Notes under the pieces: generated by a model
Told to the model about the DNA's origin: nothing
What the model saw: the letters and a program-made list of their open reading frames with translations, nothing else
The model's database searches: none
Source of the DNA: a virus
DNA length: 62,585 nucleotides
Reading direction: 5' to 3' (one strand)
IMG/VR virus record: IMGVR_UViG_3300031787_000115
Coordinates: 1-62,585 of that record
Shown: piece by piece, positions 6,672-14,390 of the stretch
Position numbering within the stretch: the stretch's first letter is position 1
How the letters are laid out: the number at the start of each line of letters is the position of its first letter
Made by a program: the position numbers and the translations under genes

Positions 6672-7658
6672 ATGCCAACTGACAGCGGAGCGGCCAAGGG
6701 CGGGGATCGGTTGACCCGCCGGCCGTTCGTGATGCTCTCGCTCGACCTGGTGGAACAGTGCGCCGAACGCAAGGGCACCCTGTTTGTCTACGCCTGGCTC
6801 TGGCACTACGCCGGCCGCGATGACGCCGCCTGGCCCTCGCTCGATCGCCTGGCGCTGGAGTGCCGGATGAAGCGCGATGACGTCCGGCAGGCCCTCAAGT
6901 GGCTCACCACCGAGGGCTGGGTCACCCGCGAAGACAGGCCCGGCGCTACCTCGATCTTCCACGTCCGCACCGAGAACCCCTCCCCCAAACGGGGGACCCC
7001 TCCCCCAGATGGGGGTACCCCCAAACGGGGGACCACACCCCTCCCCCAAATGGGGGACCCCACCCCTCCCCCAAAAGGGGCTACGAACAAGAAGCCTTTA
7101 ACAAGAGGCCTTGAACAAGAAGCCTTAGACCCCCCTACCCCCCAGCCCGAACCGATCGCCACAGCGCCGGCTGCGCCGGACGAGGGGGCAGGGGCATCCA
7201 CCGGCAAGGTCAAGCTCAGCCCCGCCGACGTCCCCGCCGACCTGGCGCCCGTGGCCGAGCTGTTCTGCACCTGGTGGAACCACCACAAGGGCGGCAAGCG
7301 GACCCAGCGCGCCCTCTCCGTCCAGCTGACCGAGCTGGGCAAGATCCAGGCTGATGCCCGGGGCGGGATCGAGGCGATCCGGGCGCAGCTCCAGAAGGCC
7401 ATCACCGCCGATGAGATCGGCCGCCGCTGGGCCGGCATCACCTTCGACCGCTGGCTCGAGTACGGGCGACCCGCTGCGCTCCAGGTTGGAAATGGAAGCG
7501 GAGGCGGCTACCGTTCCACCCGGGACCGCAAGGACGCGGAGATCAACGATCTCCTCGCCTTCCTGGCCGTCGCAGACCCCGAGTTCGCGGCACCCGGCCA
7601 GGGCGCCCTCAGCACCACCACCCAACCATCCGACTGGGAGAGCCTCGCCCATGCTTGA
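6672..7658 (+). CDS. Replication initiator-like protein
   Basis: A 328-residue protein. Residues about 1-100 are a winged-helix DNA-binding domain (WPSLDRLALECRMKRDDVRQ). The middle, about 100-150, is a Pro/Gly-rich stretch encoded by an iteron array. The C-terminal domain (WWNHHKGGKRTQRALSVQLT, then GITFDRWLEYGR) may bind a helicase or loader. Carrying the origin inside the gene matches lambda O. The start at 6672 has AGGAG upstream. No polymerase or helicase loader of its own is seen nearby. Confidence 0.75.
   Translation: MPTDSGAAKGGDRLTRRPFVMLSLDLVEQCAERKGTLFVYAWLWHYAGRDDAAWPSLDRLALECRMKRDDVRQALKWLTTEGWVTREDRPGATSIFHVRTENPSPKRGTPPPDGGTPKRGTTPLPQMGDPTPPPKGATNKKPLTRGLEQEALDPPTPQPEPIATAPAAPDEGAGASTGKVKLSPADVPADLAPVAELFCTWWNHHKGGKRTQRALSVQLTELGKIQADARGGIEAIRAQLQKAITADEIGRRWAGITFDRWLEYGRPAALQVGNGSGGGYRSTRDRKDAEINDLLAFLAVADPEFAAPGQGALSTTTQPSDWESLAHA
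6981..7127 (+). other. Candidate replication origin (iterons plus A/T-richer repeats)
   Basis: Five palindromic iterons of the form TCCCCCAAACGGGGGA start at 6981, 7001, 7017, 7042 and 7067. They are followed by three 14-bp tandem repeats (AACAAGAAGCCTTT at 7086, 7100, 7114) that are less G+C-rich than their surroundings. The array lies inside the initiator gene, as in lambda. Confidence 0.75.
7484..7514 (+). promoter_or_regulatory. Operator-like site inside rep gene
   Basis: GGTTGGAAATGGAAGC is followed 9 nt later by TACCGT, a weak -10. It may drive the genes from 7651 onward or act as an internal repressor site. Confidence 0.4.
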
Positions 7659-8073
7659 CCAACAGCACTTCCTCCGCACCCTGCAGGGGATTGCGGAAAC
7701 CCTCCCCTTCGCCAAGCAGCTCGGCGCCGCCGGTGCCCTGCTGGCCTGGCAGACCGTTCCAGCTCAGGCGAAGCGGGAGCTCGGTAACGCTCACTGGACC
7801 TACGCCGCTGGGCAGTACGTGCTCGACCCCGAGCGGCCCCGTGAACTGCCTGTGTTCCTGGCACTGTTGCGGTACCTGTACCGCTGCGAGAACGGCCAGC
7901 CGAACTACGCCTGGGGCCTGAAGCCGGACCTGGCGGAGCGCATGGCCCGGCCCGACGTGTTCCACCCGCAGCCAGCAGCGCCCTACCTGCGGGGCGAACC
8001 CGACCAGCCCAGCGGTGACGCCGCCGCGATCGAAGGCCTCAACCGCCTGTTCCAGCTGCCGGAGGGCGCATGA
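7651..8073 (+). CDS. Hypothetical protein downstream of rep
   Basis: A 140-residue, mostly helical soluble protein (QGIAETLPFAKQLGAAGALL). Its start lies 8 bases inside the end of the replication gene, so the two are coupled. A role in replication is suggested only by position. The family is not recognised. Confidence 0.75.
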   Translation: MLDQQHFLRTLQGIAETLPFAKQLGAAGALLAWQTVPAQAKRELGNAHWTYAAGQYVLDPERPRELPVFLALLRYLYRCENGQPNYAWGLKPDLAERMARPDVFHPQPAAPYLRGEPDQPSGDAAAIEGLNRLFQLPEGA

Positions 8074-8615
8074 CCCCCACCGAAGCGCTGGCGGGCCTGC
8101 AGCTGGCTCGGGGCGTGGTTCGGGGTCTGTGGACCCTGGAGCAGCTGGATCGCCCCTCTGAGGCCGCTGGGGGCGTGGAGAACGACCGCCTGGCATCATT
8201 CCGCCCCGACAACCGCAGGCCGCCCTGGGAGCCGCACGAACGGCCCGCCATGGCCTACCCCGGGGCCGGCACCAGCCACCCGGTCCGCAACCTGGCCCGC
8301 GAGTGGATCGCGGCCTACCCAGACCAGTGGGCCGCCCTGCAGTCCGGCGATGATCCCGACGCTGCTGGTGGTCTCGGCACCCCGGCCAGCCGCGAGAAAG
8401 CCCGGCTGATGGTTCTCGCCTTCGATCGGCTGGTGGACAGCGGCCATGACTTCAACGCTGGCCTGGAGCGCCGGCGCATCACGTGGCCGGAGGTGATCCA
8501 GGGCCCCGTCGGCTACCGGCCGCCCTGGCATCCCGCCTGGCGTGAGGCCGGCGATGGGCTCAGCCCCGTGGGCCGGGCGGAGCAGGACCAGCAGGAGGGC
8601 AGCCATGCGGCGTGA
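8070..8615 (+). CDS. Hypothetical protein
   Basis: A 181-residue protein that overlaps its upstream neighbour by ATGA. It has conserved-looking aromatic patches (RRPPWEPHERPAMAYP, GYRPPWHPAWREAG) and an acidic middle. No catalytic motif is recognised. Confidence 0.7.
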   Translation: MTPTEALAGLQLARGVVRGLWTLEQLDRPSEAAGGVENDRLASFRPDNRRPPWEPHERPAMAYPGAGTSHPVRNLAREWIAAYPDQWAALQSGDDPDAAGGLGTPASREKARLMVLAFDRLVDSGHDFNAGLERRRITWPEVIQGPVGYRPPWHPAWREAGDGLSPVGRAEQDQQEGSHAA

Positions 8616-8898
8616 TCCGCTCCGCTTGCCAACCGGCAGCAGCCTCCTGGCGGGCCCCAGGGCCTGCCTCGTCGCCTTCACCCACTGCGGTCGCGTGGTG
8701 GCCTGGTCCCGCGCCGATGGGCAGCTGGCGCACGAGTGGGCCACCGCCATGCGGCTCGCCGGCTGGCAGGTGGGCACCCTGGCCTACGCCGAGCTACTGG
8801 AGGCCAGACCCGCCTGCCAGACGTGCCGGTTTCAGCGGGCCTGCCTGGAGGCTCGGCGGTGCCAGGCCAGCGGCAACCTGGGACAGACCGCCGCCTGA
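8605..8898 (+). CDS. Small cysteine-containing protein
   Basis: A 97-residue protein with a CQTCRFQRACLEARRC cluster near the C-terminus that could bind zinc or an iron-sulfur cluster. The ATG at 8605 follows AGGAGG and lies 11 bases inside the previous gene. The first codons contain an operator-like palindrome (GCTTGCCAACCGGCAGC, 8624-8640). Confidence 0.7.
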   Translation: MRRDPLRLPTGSSLLAGPRACLVAFTHCGRVVAWSRADGQLAHEWATAMRLAGWQVGTLAYAELLEARPACQTCRFQRACLEARRCQASGNLGQTAA

Positions 8899-8899
8899 C

Positions 8900-9190
8900 A
8901 TGGCCGTACCGGAGCGCGTGAAAGCCACCATGCAGCGGCTGGGGCTGGAGGGGGTGAACAAGCCGCGGCGCACCCCCTCGCACGCCACGAAATCGCATGT
9001 GGTGATGGCCAAGGAGGGCACCTCCTACAAGCTGATCCGGTTCGGGCAGCAGGGGGTGCAGGGCGCCGGCAAGAACCCGAAGACGGCCAGCGAGAAGGCG
9101 CGGCGGGCCAGCTTCAAGGCCAGGCACGCGGCGAACATTGCGAAGGGGCGGATGAGCGCGGCTTTCTGGGCGGATCGGGCGAAGTGGTGA
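8900..9190 (+). CDS. Conserved basic protein of cyanophage type
   Basis: A 96-residue, very basic protein. The core HVVMAKEGTSYKLIRFGQQG followed by GAGKNPKTASEKARRASFKA and an ending MSAAFWADRAKW matches a small family I recall from cyanophages and other phages. Its function is not established; DNA or virion association is plausible from charge. It starts one base after the previous stop. Confidence 0.75.
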   Translation: MAVPERVKATMQRLGLEGVNKPRRTPSHATKSHVVMAKEGTSYKLIRFGQQGVQGAGKNPKTASEKARRASFKARHAANIAKGRMSAAFWADRAKW

Positions 9191-9200
9191 GCCCGCTCCC

Positions 9201-9228
9201 GGTTGGAATCGGAAGCGGGGCCTAGGAT
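9201..9228 (+). promoter_or_regulatory. Early promoter of dcd
   Basis: GGTTGGAATCGGAAGC is followed after 6 nt by TAGGAT, 22 nt upstream of the dcd start. It is one of the dispersed operator-promoters. Confidence 0.6.
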
Positions 9229-9249
9229 CCCCACGCGCCACCCGTCACC

Positions 9250-9771
9250 ATGGGCATCCTCTGCGACTTCCAGATCCGCGCCCTCTGCAGCGGCGAGAGG
9301 CCGATGCTCGCGCCGTTCGATGAGGCCCTGCTGAACCCGGCCAGCATCGACGTGCGCCTGGGCCCCCGGCTGCTGATCGAGTCGGCCACCTCGCGGGAGC
9401 TGGTGCCCTATGACCTGGCGCCCCACAGCCAGGAGGCGCCGTACTGGCTGCAGCCCTCTCAGTTCGTGCTGGGGGAGACGCTGGAGACCTTCAACGTCCC
9501 CTCAGACGTGGCGATCCAGTTCGCGCTGAAGTCCAGCCGCGCCCGCGAGGGGATAGAGCATCTGATGGCCGGGTTCGCGGATCCGGGCTTCAACGGCAGC
9601 GTCCTGACGCTGGAGCTCCACAACAGCCGCCAGCTGCACCCCGTGGCCCTGTGGCCCAGCATGAAGATCGGGCAGCTGATCTGCCACCGGATGGACGACG
9701 TGCCACTGCGGGACTACTCGCTGACTGGCAGGTACAACGGCTGCCTGACAGTGGCCGGGAGCCGGGGCTGA
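9250..9771 (+). CDS. dcd: dCTP deaminase (Dcd/DUT family)
   Basis: A 173-residue trimeric-fold enzyme of the dCTP deaminase/dUTPase superfamily. Signature blocks are NPASIDVRLG, the nucleotide-binding LKSSRAREGI, and AGFADPGFNGSVLTLELHN with the catalytic glutamate in TLE. The product would be dUTP for thymidylate synthesis. A dUTPase or bifunctional role cannot be excluded by reading alone. It has its own operator-type promoter. Confidence 0.88.
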   Translation: MGILCDFQIRALCSGERPMLAPFDEALLNPASIDVRLGPRLLIESATSRELVPYDLAPHSQEAPYWLQPSQFVLGETLETFNVPSDVAIQFALKSSRAREGIEHLMAGFADPGFNGSVLTLELHNSRQLHPVALWPSMKIGQLICHRMDDVPLRDYSLTGRYNGCLTVAGSRG

Positions 9772-10022
9772 TGATCACCGTCCCTCCCTCCCTCCTCGCC
9801 CACCCCGCCGACCTGCAGCGCCTGGCCGGGGAGCTGCTGGCCCTGCGCTTCGACCGGGCCAAGCTGACGGAAGCGCTGCTGCGGGTGCAGGAGGCTGCCT
9901 GCGAGGTGGCGGCGCCTGGACCGGGGCCGGTGCTGCCGACACCGGCTGAGCGGGCCGAGATCGAGCGGAAGCGGGCGGCAGAGCGGCTGGCGCGTGGGGA
10001 ATGGCGGGTGAGCCTGGACTGA
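9771..10022 (+). CDS. Small coiled-coil protein
   Basis: An 83-residue, Leu/Ala/Glu/Arg-rich helical protein (LLALRFDRAKLTEALLRVQE) with a Pro-rich break and a basic helix (AERAEIERKRAAERLA). The start shares a base with the dcd stop. The family is not recognised. Confidence 0.7.
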   Translation: MITVPPSLLAHPADLQRLAGELLALRFDRAKLTEALLRVQEAACEVAAPGPGPVLPTPAERAEIERKRAAERLARGEWRVSLD

Positions 10023-10023
10023 G

Positions 10024-10091
10024 GTTCGCCAGTTGTTACGACTTGCGAAGTGTCCGCCCTGATCCTGGCTGAGGTGTTCGCCAGTTGTTAC
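10024..10091 (+). repeat. Direct repeat in intergenic region
   Basis: GTTCGCCAGTTGTTAC occurs at 10024-10039 and 10076-10091, each preceded by GAGG, 52 bp apart. It may be a regulator site for the small genes from 10196. The rest of the gap 10023-10195 shows nothing else. Confidence 0.7.
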
Positions 10092-10195
10092 TGTGTGGTC
10101 ATGGGGCGGCACCCAAGCCGCTCACGGGGCATGCCCCCTGGCCCGCGGGAGCCTGGCAGGTAGTCGCCAATCCCGCACCCCACCGCACCACCACC

Positions 10196-10405
10196 ATGAC
10201 CGGATCCATCTACGCCGCCTACCGCGAGCTGGCCGCACACATCGACGAGTCCCGCACTGCTGCAGGTTGGGAGTTCGATCCCGACTACGGCTGGGCATCG
10301 CCCGATTGCATCACCGCTTCTGATTGGGAAGACGAGGGCTACCCCCTGCCCGAGGAACCCGGCTTCGCCGAGTTCATGGCCACCTACCAGCCGGTCAGAG
10401 CCTGA
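10196..10405 (+). CDS. Small acidic protein
   Basis: A 69-residue acidic protein rich in Trp, Tyr and Asp (GWEFDPDYGWASPDC). It starts directly after the leader CACCGCACCACCACC, which is repeated before the next gene. No family is recognised. Confidence 0.65.
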   Translation: MTGSIYAAYRELAAHIDESRTAAGWEFDPDYGWASPDCITASDWEDEGYPLPEEPGFAEFMATYQPVRA

Positions 10406-10455
10406 GCCCACGGCCCGCCGGGAGCCTCATCCCGGCATCCCACCGCACCACCACC

Positions 10456-10644
10456 ATGGCCCGCACCGCAACCGACGCCTACGCCGAGGCCCACGCCGAA
10501 GCGATGGCCCTGATCGAAAGCCTCCGCGACATGATCGAGGGCATGCCCGAGCCTGAAACGCCTGGCATCGACTGGACGCACGCCGGCAGCCTCAACCACG
10601 TCAACGCGCAACTGCGCGAGCTGCTGGGTTTCGTTGAGAGCTGA
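10456..10644 (+). CDS. Small acidic helical protein
   Basis: A 62-residue acidic helical protein (AYAEAHAEAMALIESLRDMI). The identical CACCGCACCACCACC leader and a similar upstream GGCCCGC/GGGAGCCT stretch suggest the leader was duplicated. The function is unknown. Confidence 0.65.
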   Translation: MARTATDAYAEAHAEAMALIESLRDMIEGMPEPETPGIDWTHAGSLNHVNAQLRELLGFVES

Positions 10645-10645
10645 C

Positions 10646-10849
10646 GTGTCCGACCCCTCCCGCGACCGCGCGGCCCGCTTCCGTCTCAGGAAGGCGGGCC
10701 TTTTGCCTGCCCTGCCCCTCTGCCCCTCCTGCGGCCGCAAGGTCCGCTCCCTGCGCACGGCGCCCCTGTGCAGCATCTGCTGGAAGGCCAGCCCCGAGGG
10801 GCGGGAGGAGGCCAGGCGGAGGATGCAGCGGCGGCGCAAGGCCACGTGA
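10646..10849 (+). CDS. Small zinc-ribbon-like protein
   Basis: A 67-residue basic protein with paired CPSC and CSIC motifs about 23 residues apart, a zinc ribbon pattern, and a basic tail ending RRRMQRRRKAT. GTG at 10646 was chosen; TTG at 10634 is the alternative. It is the last gene before a terminator. Confidence 0.6.
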   Translation: MSDPSRDRAARFRLRKAGLLPALPLCPSCGRKVRSLRTAPLCSICWKASPEGREEARRRMQRRRKAT

Positions 10850-10851
10850 TC

Positions 10852-10877
10852 GCCCCGGTTGCCGCCGGGGCTTTCTT
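10852..10877 (+). terminator. Intrinsic terminator before attP
   Basis: GCCCCGG (10852-10858) pairs with CCGGGGC (10865-10871) around TTGCCG, followed by TTTCTT. It ends the rightward early operon and insulates attP and integrase. Confidence 0.8.
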
Positions 10878-10910
10878 GTGACCGACCGCCTGCCCACCGG
10901 CAGCGCCTGG

Positions 10911-10930
10911 CGTTTACGCCAGGCTTACGC
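10911..10930. repeat. Integrase arm-type sites, left pair
   Basis: CGTTTACGCCAGGCTTACGC contains two copies of the (T/C)TTACGC box, 11 bp apart. The same double box lies at 11141-11160 on the other side of the tRNA-like core. Confidence 0.65.
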
Positions 10931-10990
10931 GCCCGCCCTGGGCATCCACGAGAACCCACGGCCGGCCGGGGATTCCGGCGGCGGCGGCCC

Positions 10991-11033
10991 GCCTTACAAG
11001 CAGGATGTCGCTGGTTCGAACCCGGCATCGCGC
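10991..11033 (+). other. attP: attP core: 3' half of a tRNA-Val(TAC) gene
   Basis: The stretch reads as the anticodon loop CTTACAA (anticodon TAC), the 3' anticodon stem GCAGG, variable loop ATGTC, the T arm GCTGG TTCGAAC CCGGC, and the 3' acceptor strand ATCGCGC plus A. CCA is not encoded. The 5' half of a tRNA is missing, so this is not a working tRNA gene but the identity segment for integration into the host tRNA-Val gene. The integrase follows directly. Confidence 0.85.
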
Positions 11034-11121
11034 ATCCCTTCCACCGCAGTCCCTGAGCCAGTTCTGGCCTGGTTTCTGCCCCTCCCTCCGATGGGTGCCG
11101 ATGGGTACCGATGGGCCCCTA

Positions 11122-12342
11122 ATGGCCCAGAATCGCCCTCCGTTTACGCCCGGTTTACGCGTGCCCTCCCCGCCGTGGCTGCTCACCCTCTCGGCCGGCT
11201 TCCGTGCGCACCGTCAAGGCCGGCAGGGCTGGTTCATCCAGTTGAACCGCGATCGGCTGCGGGTCACTAGCACTGAGCTCCCGCCACGGCCGGGTGAGAC
11301 TGCCACCTCCACCCGCGCCAGGTCGCTGATCCTGAGGGCACCACCGGGGCCCGCCACCATCACGTCCGCCCTGGCGGAAGCGTGCGACGTGTTCGATCGC
11401 GTGATGGCCGGCACCTTCACCTGGCCCGGCCCCGACGACGCCCGGCCCGAGGGCACCACCGACCCAGCCAGCCCCGCCAACCTCGAGCGGCTGATCGCCG
11501 GCCTGCGCGACCAGCTGGTGGGCGAGCGCATGACCCAGGGGACGTGGGACCGCACCTGGGCCCCGTACCTGAGCGCCGTGGTGGCCACCGCGGGTGAGAC
11601 CCCGGGGGAGCCCACCCCGGCGATGCTGGCCCGTCTGCTGCGCCGCTGGCCGCCCAACTCCCGCGCCCGGCAGATGGCCCACGATCGAGCCCGCGCCCTC
11701 TGGCGTCATGCCGGCTGGCCCTGGCCGGAGGTGGTGGCCGCCATGCGGGGCAACGGCAAGGCCGCCGCGCACCCCGCTGGGGCCCGGGCCATGACCGACG
11801 CCGAGATCGCCACCCTGCGCGAGCGGATCACCGCGAGCCGTCAGCTCACCGCCAGCGACCTCCTCGCCTGGGACCTGATCGTGGTGTTCGGCCTGCGACC
11901 GGTCGAGCTACAGGGCCTGGAACTGCAGCAGCAGGACGGCACCCTCGTCGCCACCGTCACCCGCAGCAAGCGCAGCAGCAGGGGCACCTCCGGCGCCCGC
12001 ACCGTCCCCGCCGTGCCGCCTGCGGGCTGGCCTGCGGACTGCCACGGCCTGCTGGACCGCTGGCACCGCCACGGCCTGCCGCCTGGCCTGCTGCGCCACC
12101 GCTCGCCGGGGCAGTCGTTGACACAGCAGCTGGGCCGGCTGCTCATGCCCGAGGGGCTCAGCTCCTACGCCCCGCGTCATGCGTTCGCCATCCGCCTGGC
12201 AGAGATCGGTCTGAACTACCGGGAGGCTGCCGAGCTGATGGGTCACAGCCCAGCTACCCACGTGGCCACCTATGGCCGCAGGCTGGCGCTCCCAGACCTG
12301 ATGGCGAAGGCGAGCCGGCTGGCCAGGGAGCGGCAGGGGTGA
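11122..12342 (+). CDS. int: Tyrosine integrase
   Basis: A site-specific recombinase of about 406 residues. The catalytic domain shows FGLRPVELQGL (Arg), TRSKRSSRGTSG (Lys), YAPRHAFAIRLAE (His-x-x-Arg region), LMGHSPATHVATYGRR (His and nucleophilic Tyr). The N-terminal part would bind arm sites. The start is uncertain: ATG at 11101 or 11122 and GTG at 11161 all lie near the right arm repeat, and the frame is open back to 11005 over attP. Confidence 0.9.
   Translation: MAQNRPPFTPGLRVPSPPWLLTLSAGFRAHRQGRQGWFIQLNRDRLRVTSTELPPRPGETATSTRARSLILRAPPGPATITSALAEACDVFDRVMAGTFTWPGPDDARPEGTTDPASPANLERLIAGLRDQLVGERMTQGTWDRTWAPYLSAVVATAGETPGEPTPAMLARLLRRWPPNSRARQMAHDRARALWRHAGWPWPEVVAAMRGNGKAAAHPAGARAMTDAEIATLRERITASRQLTASDLLAWDLIVVFGLRPVELQGLELQQQDGTLVATVTRSKRSSRGTSGARTVPAVPPAGWPADCHGLLDRWHRHGLPPGLLRHRSPGQSLTQQLGRLLMPEGLSSYAPRHAFAIRLAEIGLNYREAAELMGHSPATHVATYGRRLALPDLMAKASRLARERQG
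11141..11160. repeat. Integrase arm-type sites, right pair
   Basis: CGTTTACGCCCGGTTTACGC repeats the left pair with the same 11-bp spacing. It overlaps the 5' end of int, so integrase binding here could also repress its own synthesis. Confidence 0.65.
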
Positions 12343-12356
12343 CCGGCAACCTGAGT
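12343..12356 (+). promoter_or_regulatory. Start-associated element CCGGCAACCTGAG
   Basis: A copy of the CGG(A/C)AACCTNAGG element, 18 nt before the ATG at 12374 and in the same orientation as the gene. Confidence 0.6.
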
Positions 12357-12373
12357 GACAGGCATGGCAGCAG

Positions 12374-12871
12374 ATGGCACGCACATACCGCAGGGACGCA
12401 CGCGGGCGGTTTGCCTCCGGTGGGGGCAGCGGCAAGGGTGGCAGCGGCAAGGCCAAGCCTGCGACTGGTAGGGCCAAGCCGAAACCCAGCGCCAAGCCTG
12501 TGCCGGCCAAGGGAAAGGCCAGCACTAAGCCGATCCCGTCGAAGGCGAAGGCCAGCAGCAAGCCGGGGCTGCCCCCGCCGATCCCCCAGAAACTGCTCAA
12601 GGCCGCCAACGCGGCACGAGCTGGCGCTGCTGCACGCCGCAAGGCATCAGAGCCCGCGAACAAGATCGTGGGATCCCCCAGGCGCCACAACGCCGCTGAG
12701 GCGGCCTACTGGCAGATCAAGACCGGCAAGGGCAGGAGCAAGTTCAACAGCGACAAGAAGGTCAGGGAGGAGATGCAGCGCCGGGGGTTCCTGAAAGGAT
12801 CCAAGGACCCGCAGGGTGACCTGATCCGGATTGCCAGCAGCGCTCGCCGGAAGAAGGGTTCTAAGAACTAA
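12374..12871 (+). CDS. RDARGRF-tagged basic protein 1
   Basis: A 165-residue protein starting MARTYRRDARGRFASGGG, the tag shared by six proteins here, followed by a Lys/Pro/Ala/Ser low-complexity linker. A C-terminal segment (residues about 100-165: NAAEAAYWQIKTGKGRSKFN) looks folded. The charge is strongly positive. It lies alone on the plus strand beside the lysis genes, far from the other family members. A virion or DNA-binding role is likely but unproven. Confidence 0.75.
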   Translation: MARTYRRDARGRFASGGGSGKGGSGKAKPATGRAKPKPSAKPVPAKGKASTKPIPSKAKASSKPGLPPPIPQKLLKAANAARAGAAARRKASEPANKIVGSPRRHNAAEAAYWQIKTGKGRSKFNSDKKVREEMQRRGFLKGSKDPQGDLIRIASSARRKKGSKN

Positions 12872-12885
12872 CGGCAACCTGCGGC
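12872..12885 (+). promoter_or_regulatory. Start-associated element CGGCAACCTGCGGC
   Basis: A copy of the element lies 15 nt before the ATG at 12901, same strand. Confidence 0.55.
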
Positions 12886-12900
12886 ACCAGCGCCGCCGCC

Positions 12901-13110
12901 ATGACCATCACCCGGGAGATCGTCATCAGGGATGGGCAGCCCATCTGGAGGGTCTGCTCCGGCGGCGTCTGTGTCGAGTGCGCCAGCGGCACCCAGGCGG
13001 CCAGCGTGATCGATGCCTTCGAGGCCAGCCAGGGCCACGGCCTGACGCACCACCCGTCCCTCGGCAAGCCGGAGCGGGGGCCGGACATGGTGCCGGATCC
13101 GGGGGTGTGA
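12901..13110 (+). CDS. Small hypothetical protein
   Basis: A 69-residue protein with an N-terminal beta pattern (MTITREIVIRDGQPIWRVCS) and two close cysteine pairs (VCSGGVCVEC). The family is not recognised. It ends directly against the convergent peptidase gene. Confidence 0.65.
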   Translation: MTITREIVIRDGQPIWRVCSGGVCVECASGTQAASVIDAFEASQGHGLTHHPSLGKPERGPDMVPDPGV

Positions 13111-13893
13111 TCAGCGGGGCGGGAAGCGGTGGACCCACATCCCGCGCTGGTTGGGATCCACCTTGCCGGCCCGGTAGATCCGCGCCGCATCGTCCCGGCT
13201 GGCCCCGGCAACGCACGCGGCGTAGATGATGGTCTCGCTGTAGAACCCGTCATAGAACCGGCTGGTGCCTGGGTAGCTCCAGGTCGGTCCGTCGAACTCC
13301 GACCAGGGATCTTTGACGTTGACGTCGTAGCGGGTGGTTGATCGCGGCACCTTCCGCAGGCCGTCTAGGCAGATCACATGCCCGCTGCGTGTGAACCAGC
13401 CGTGGGTGATCAGCAGCTCTCCGGCCTTCAGCCACTCGCGCACCTCCGCCAGGCAGGCATTGCCCTCGTACCGGTAGGGCACTCCGTAGCCCTTGATCAC
13501 CCGTCCCATCACCGCCGGGTCTCCGGCCGTGCCGATCGCGGTCAGCTTGCGCCGGATACCGGCGATGTCCCGATCCCCCGCCGCCATGCCGATGCACGCC
13601 GCCTGGCAGGTCACGGCATCAGGCTGGCTGAGGTTCAGGGCCTGCACCGCCGTCCGCCACTCCGTCACCGCAGGGGCCGGGGTCGCGGGCTTCGCCGCCG
13701 GCTTGGCCGGCTTCGGACGCATCTCCCCGGGCTCCGCCTCCCACAGCCCTCGCAGGTCGCCCCCGGGCTCGATCCGGGCCCGCAACTCCTCGGGCAGGGC
13801 TGCATCCAGCGCCTCCCAGTACGCCCGGTGGTGGGTGCTGGTGGGGATGGTGTGCTCGGCGTACTTGAACAGCTCGATCCGGCTTCTGGCCAC
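13111..13893 (-). CDS. C39-like cysteine peptidase, probable lysin
   Basis: A 260-residue protein. Residues about 85-245 fit a papain-fold C39-type peptidase: the cysteine in AVTCQAACIGMAAG, the histidine in RSGHVICLDGL, and a downstream Asp/Trp region (VKDPWSEFDGP). The N-terminal 80 residues plus the Ala/Pro/Lys linker could be a wall-binding part. Small membrane proteins upstream make it a candidate endolysin. A structural peptidase is the alternative. It uses a GTG start. Confidence 0.65.
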   Translation of the reverse strand: MARSRIELFKYAEHTIPTSTHHRAYWEALDAALPEELRARIEPGGDLRGLWEAEPGEMRPKPAKPAAKPATPAPAVTEWRTAVQALNLSQPDAVTCQAACIGMAAGDRDIAGIRRKLTAIGTAGDPAVMGRVIKGYGVPYRYEGNACLAEVREWLKAGELLITHGWFTRSGHVICLDGLRKVPRSTTRYDVNVKDPWSEFDGPTWSYPGTSRFYDGFYSETIIYAACVAGASRDDAARIYRAGKVDPNQRGMWVHRFPPR

Positions 13894-13922
13894 AGGTGGC
13901 GGGTCACTGGCTCACCTTTCCG

Positions 13923-13937
13923 CTGGCAACCTCAGGC
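13923..13937 (+). promoter_or_regulatory. Start-associated element CTGGCAACCTCAGGC
   Basis: The element lies 15 nt before the ATG at 13953, same strand. Confidence 0.55.
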
Positions 13938-13952
13938 AATCGCCCTCCGCCG

Positions 13953-14270
13953 ATGATCCCCGTTTGCTTGGCCTGGGGTCAGCCCTCGGTGTTCGCGGTG
14001 GACCAGGACACCATCTGGGGCTGCCAGTTCGAGCTGCTGCCAGGTGGGTCGATGATCAACGCCCCGTGCACCCTGCACGGCGTGATCGGCCTGCAGGCGG
14101 CACCGGATCCGGATGCTGCCGAACCCATCTACCGGACGGTTCCCGGGGCGCAGCTGGCGATCTGGGCCAGCGCCGAGACCGAGCCCGACGATCTGATGCC
14201 GCACCAGGCTGAGATCCTGCAGAGCTACCGCGAACACCTCCAGCGGCTGGGCCTGCCGACTGGGGACTGA
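13953..14270 (+). CDS. Hypothetical protein
   Basis: A 105-residue protein with a beta-rich first half (MIPVCLAWGQPSVFAVDQDT) and an acidic, helical end (DDLMPHQAEILQSYREHLQR). It is the only plus-strand gene inside the lysis module. The function is unknown. Confidence 0.65.
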   Translation: MIPVCLAWGQPSVFAVDQDTIWGCQFELLPGGSMINAPCTLHGVIGLQAAPDPDAAEPIYRTVPGAQLAIWASAETEPDDLMPHQAEILQSYREHLQRLGLPTGD

Positions 14271-14390
14271 TCAGCCGAGGATCCGGTCCCACATCACCCG
14301 GGCGCCGACCACCAGCAGGGCCAGGGTGGTGATCGCCAGGGCGATACGGGTGGCGGCGATCAAGGCCGTGATCTGCTGCAGGTCGTTCAT
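14271..14390 (-). CDS. 39-residue single-span membrane protein
   Basis: A short protein (MNDLQQITALIAATRIALAI at the start) with one transmembrane helix at about residues 8-28 and a short charged tail. It overlaps the upstream gene by ATGA. The size and place suit a holin-like or antiholin-like peptide. The function is inferred from context. Confidence 0.65.
   Translation of the reverse strand: MNDLQQITALIAATRIALAITTLALLVVGARVMWDRILG

Noticed and set aside
10991-11033. A functional tRNA-Val gene
   Set aside because: Only the 3' half is present. The D arm and 5' acceptor strand are missing, and the anticodon stem has a mismatch.
10878-11270. A GTG-started frame across attP
   Set aside because: It translates the terminator tail, the tRNA-like core and the start of int, and has no protein-like pattern of its own.
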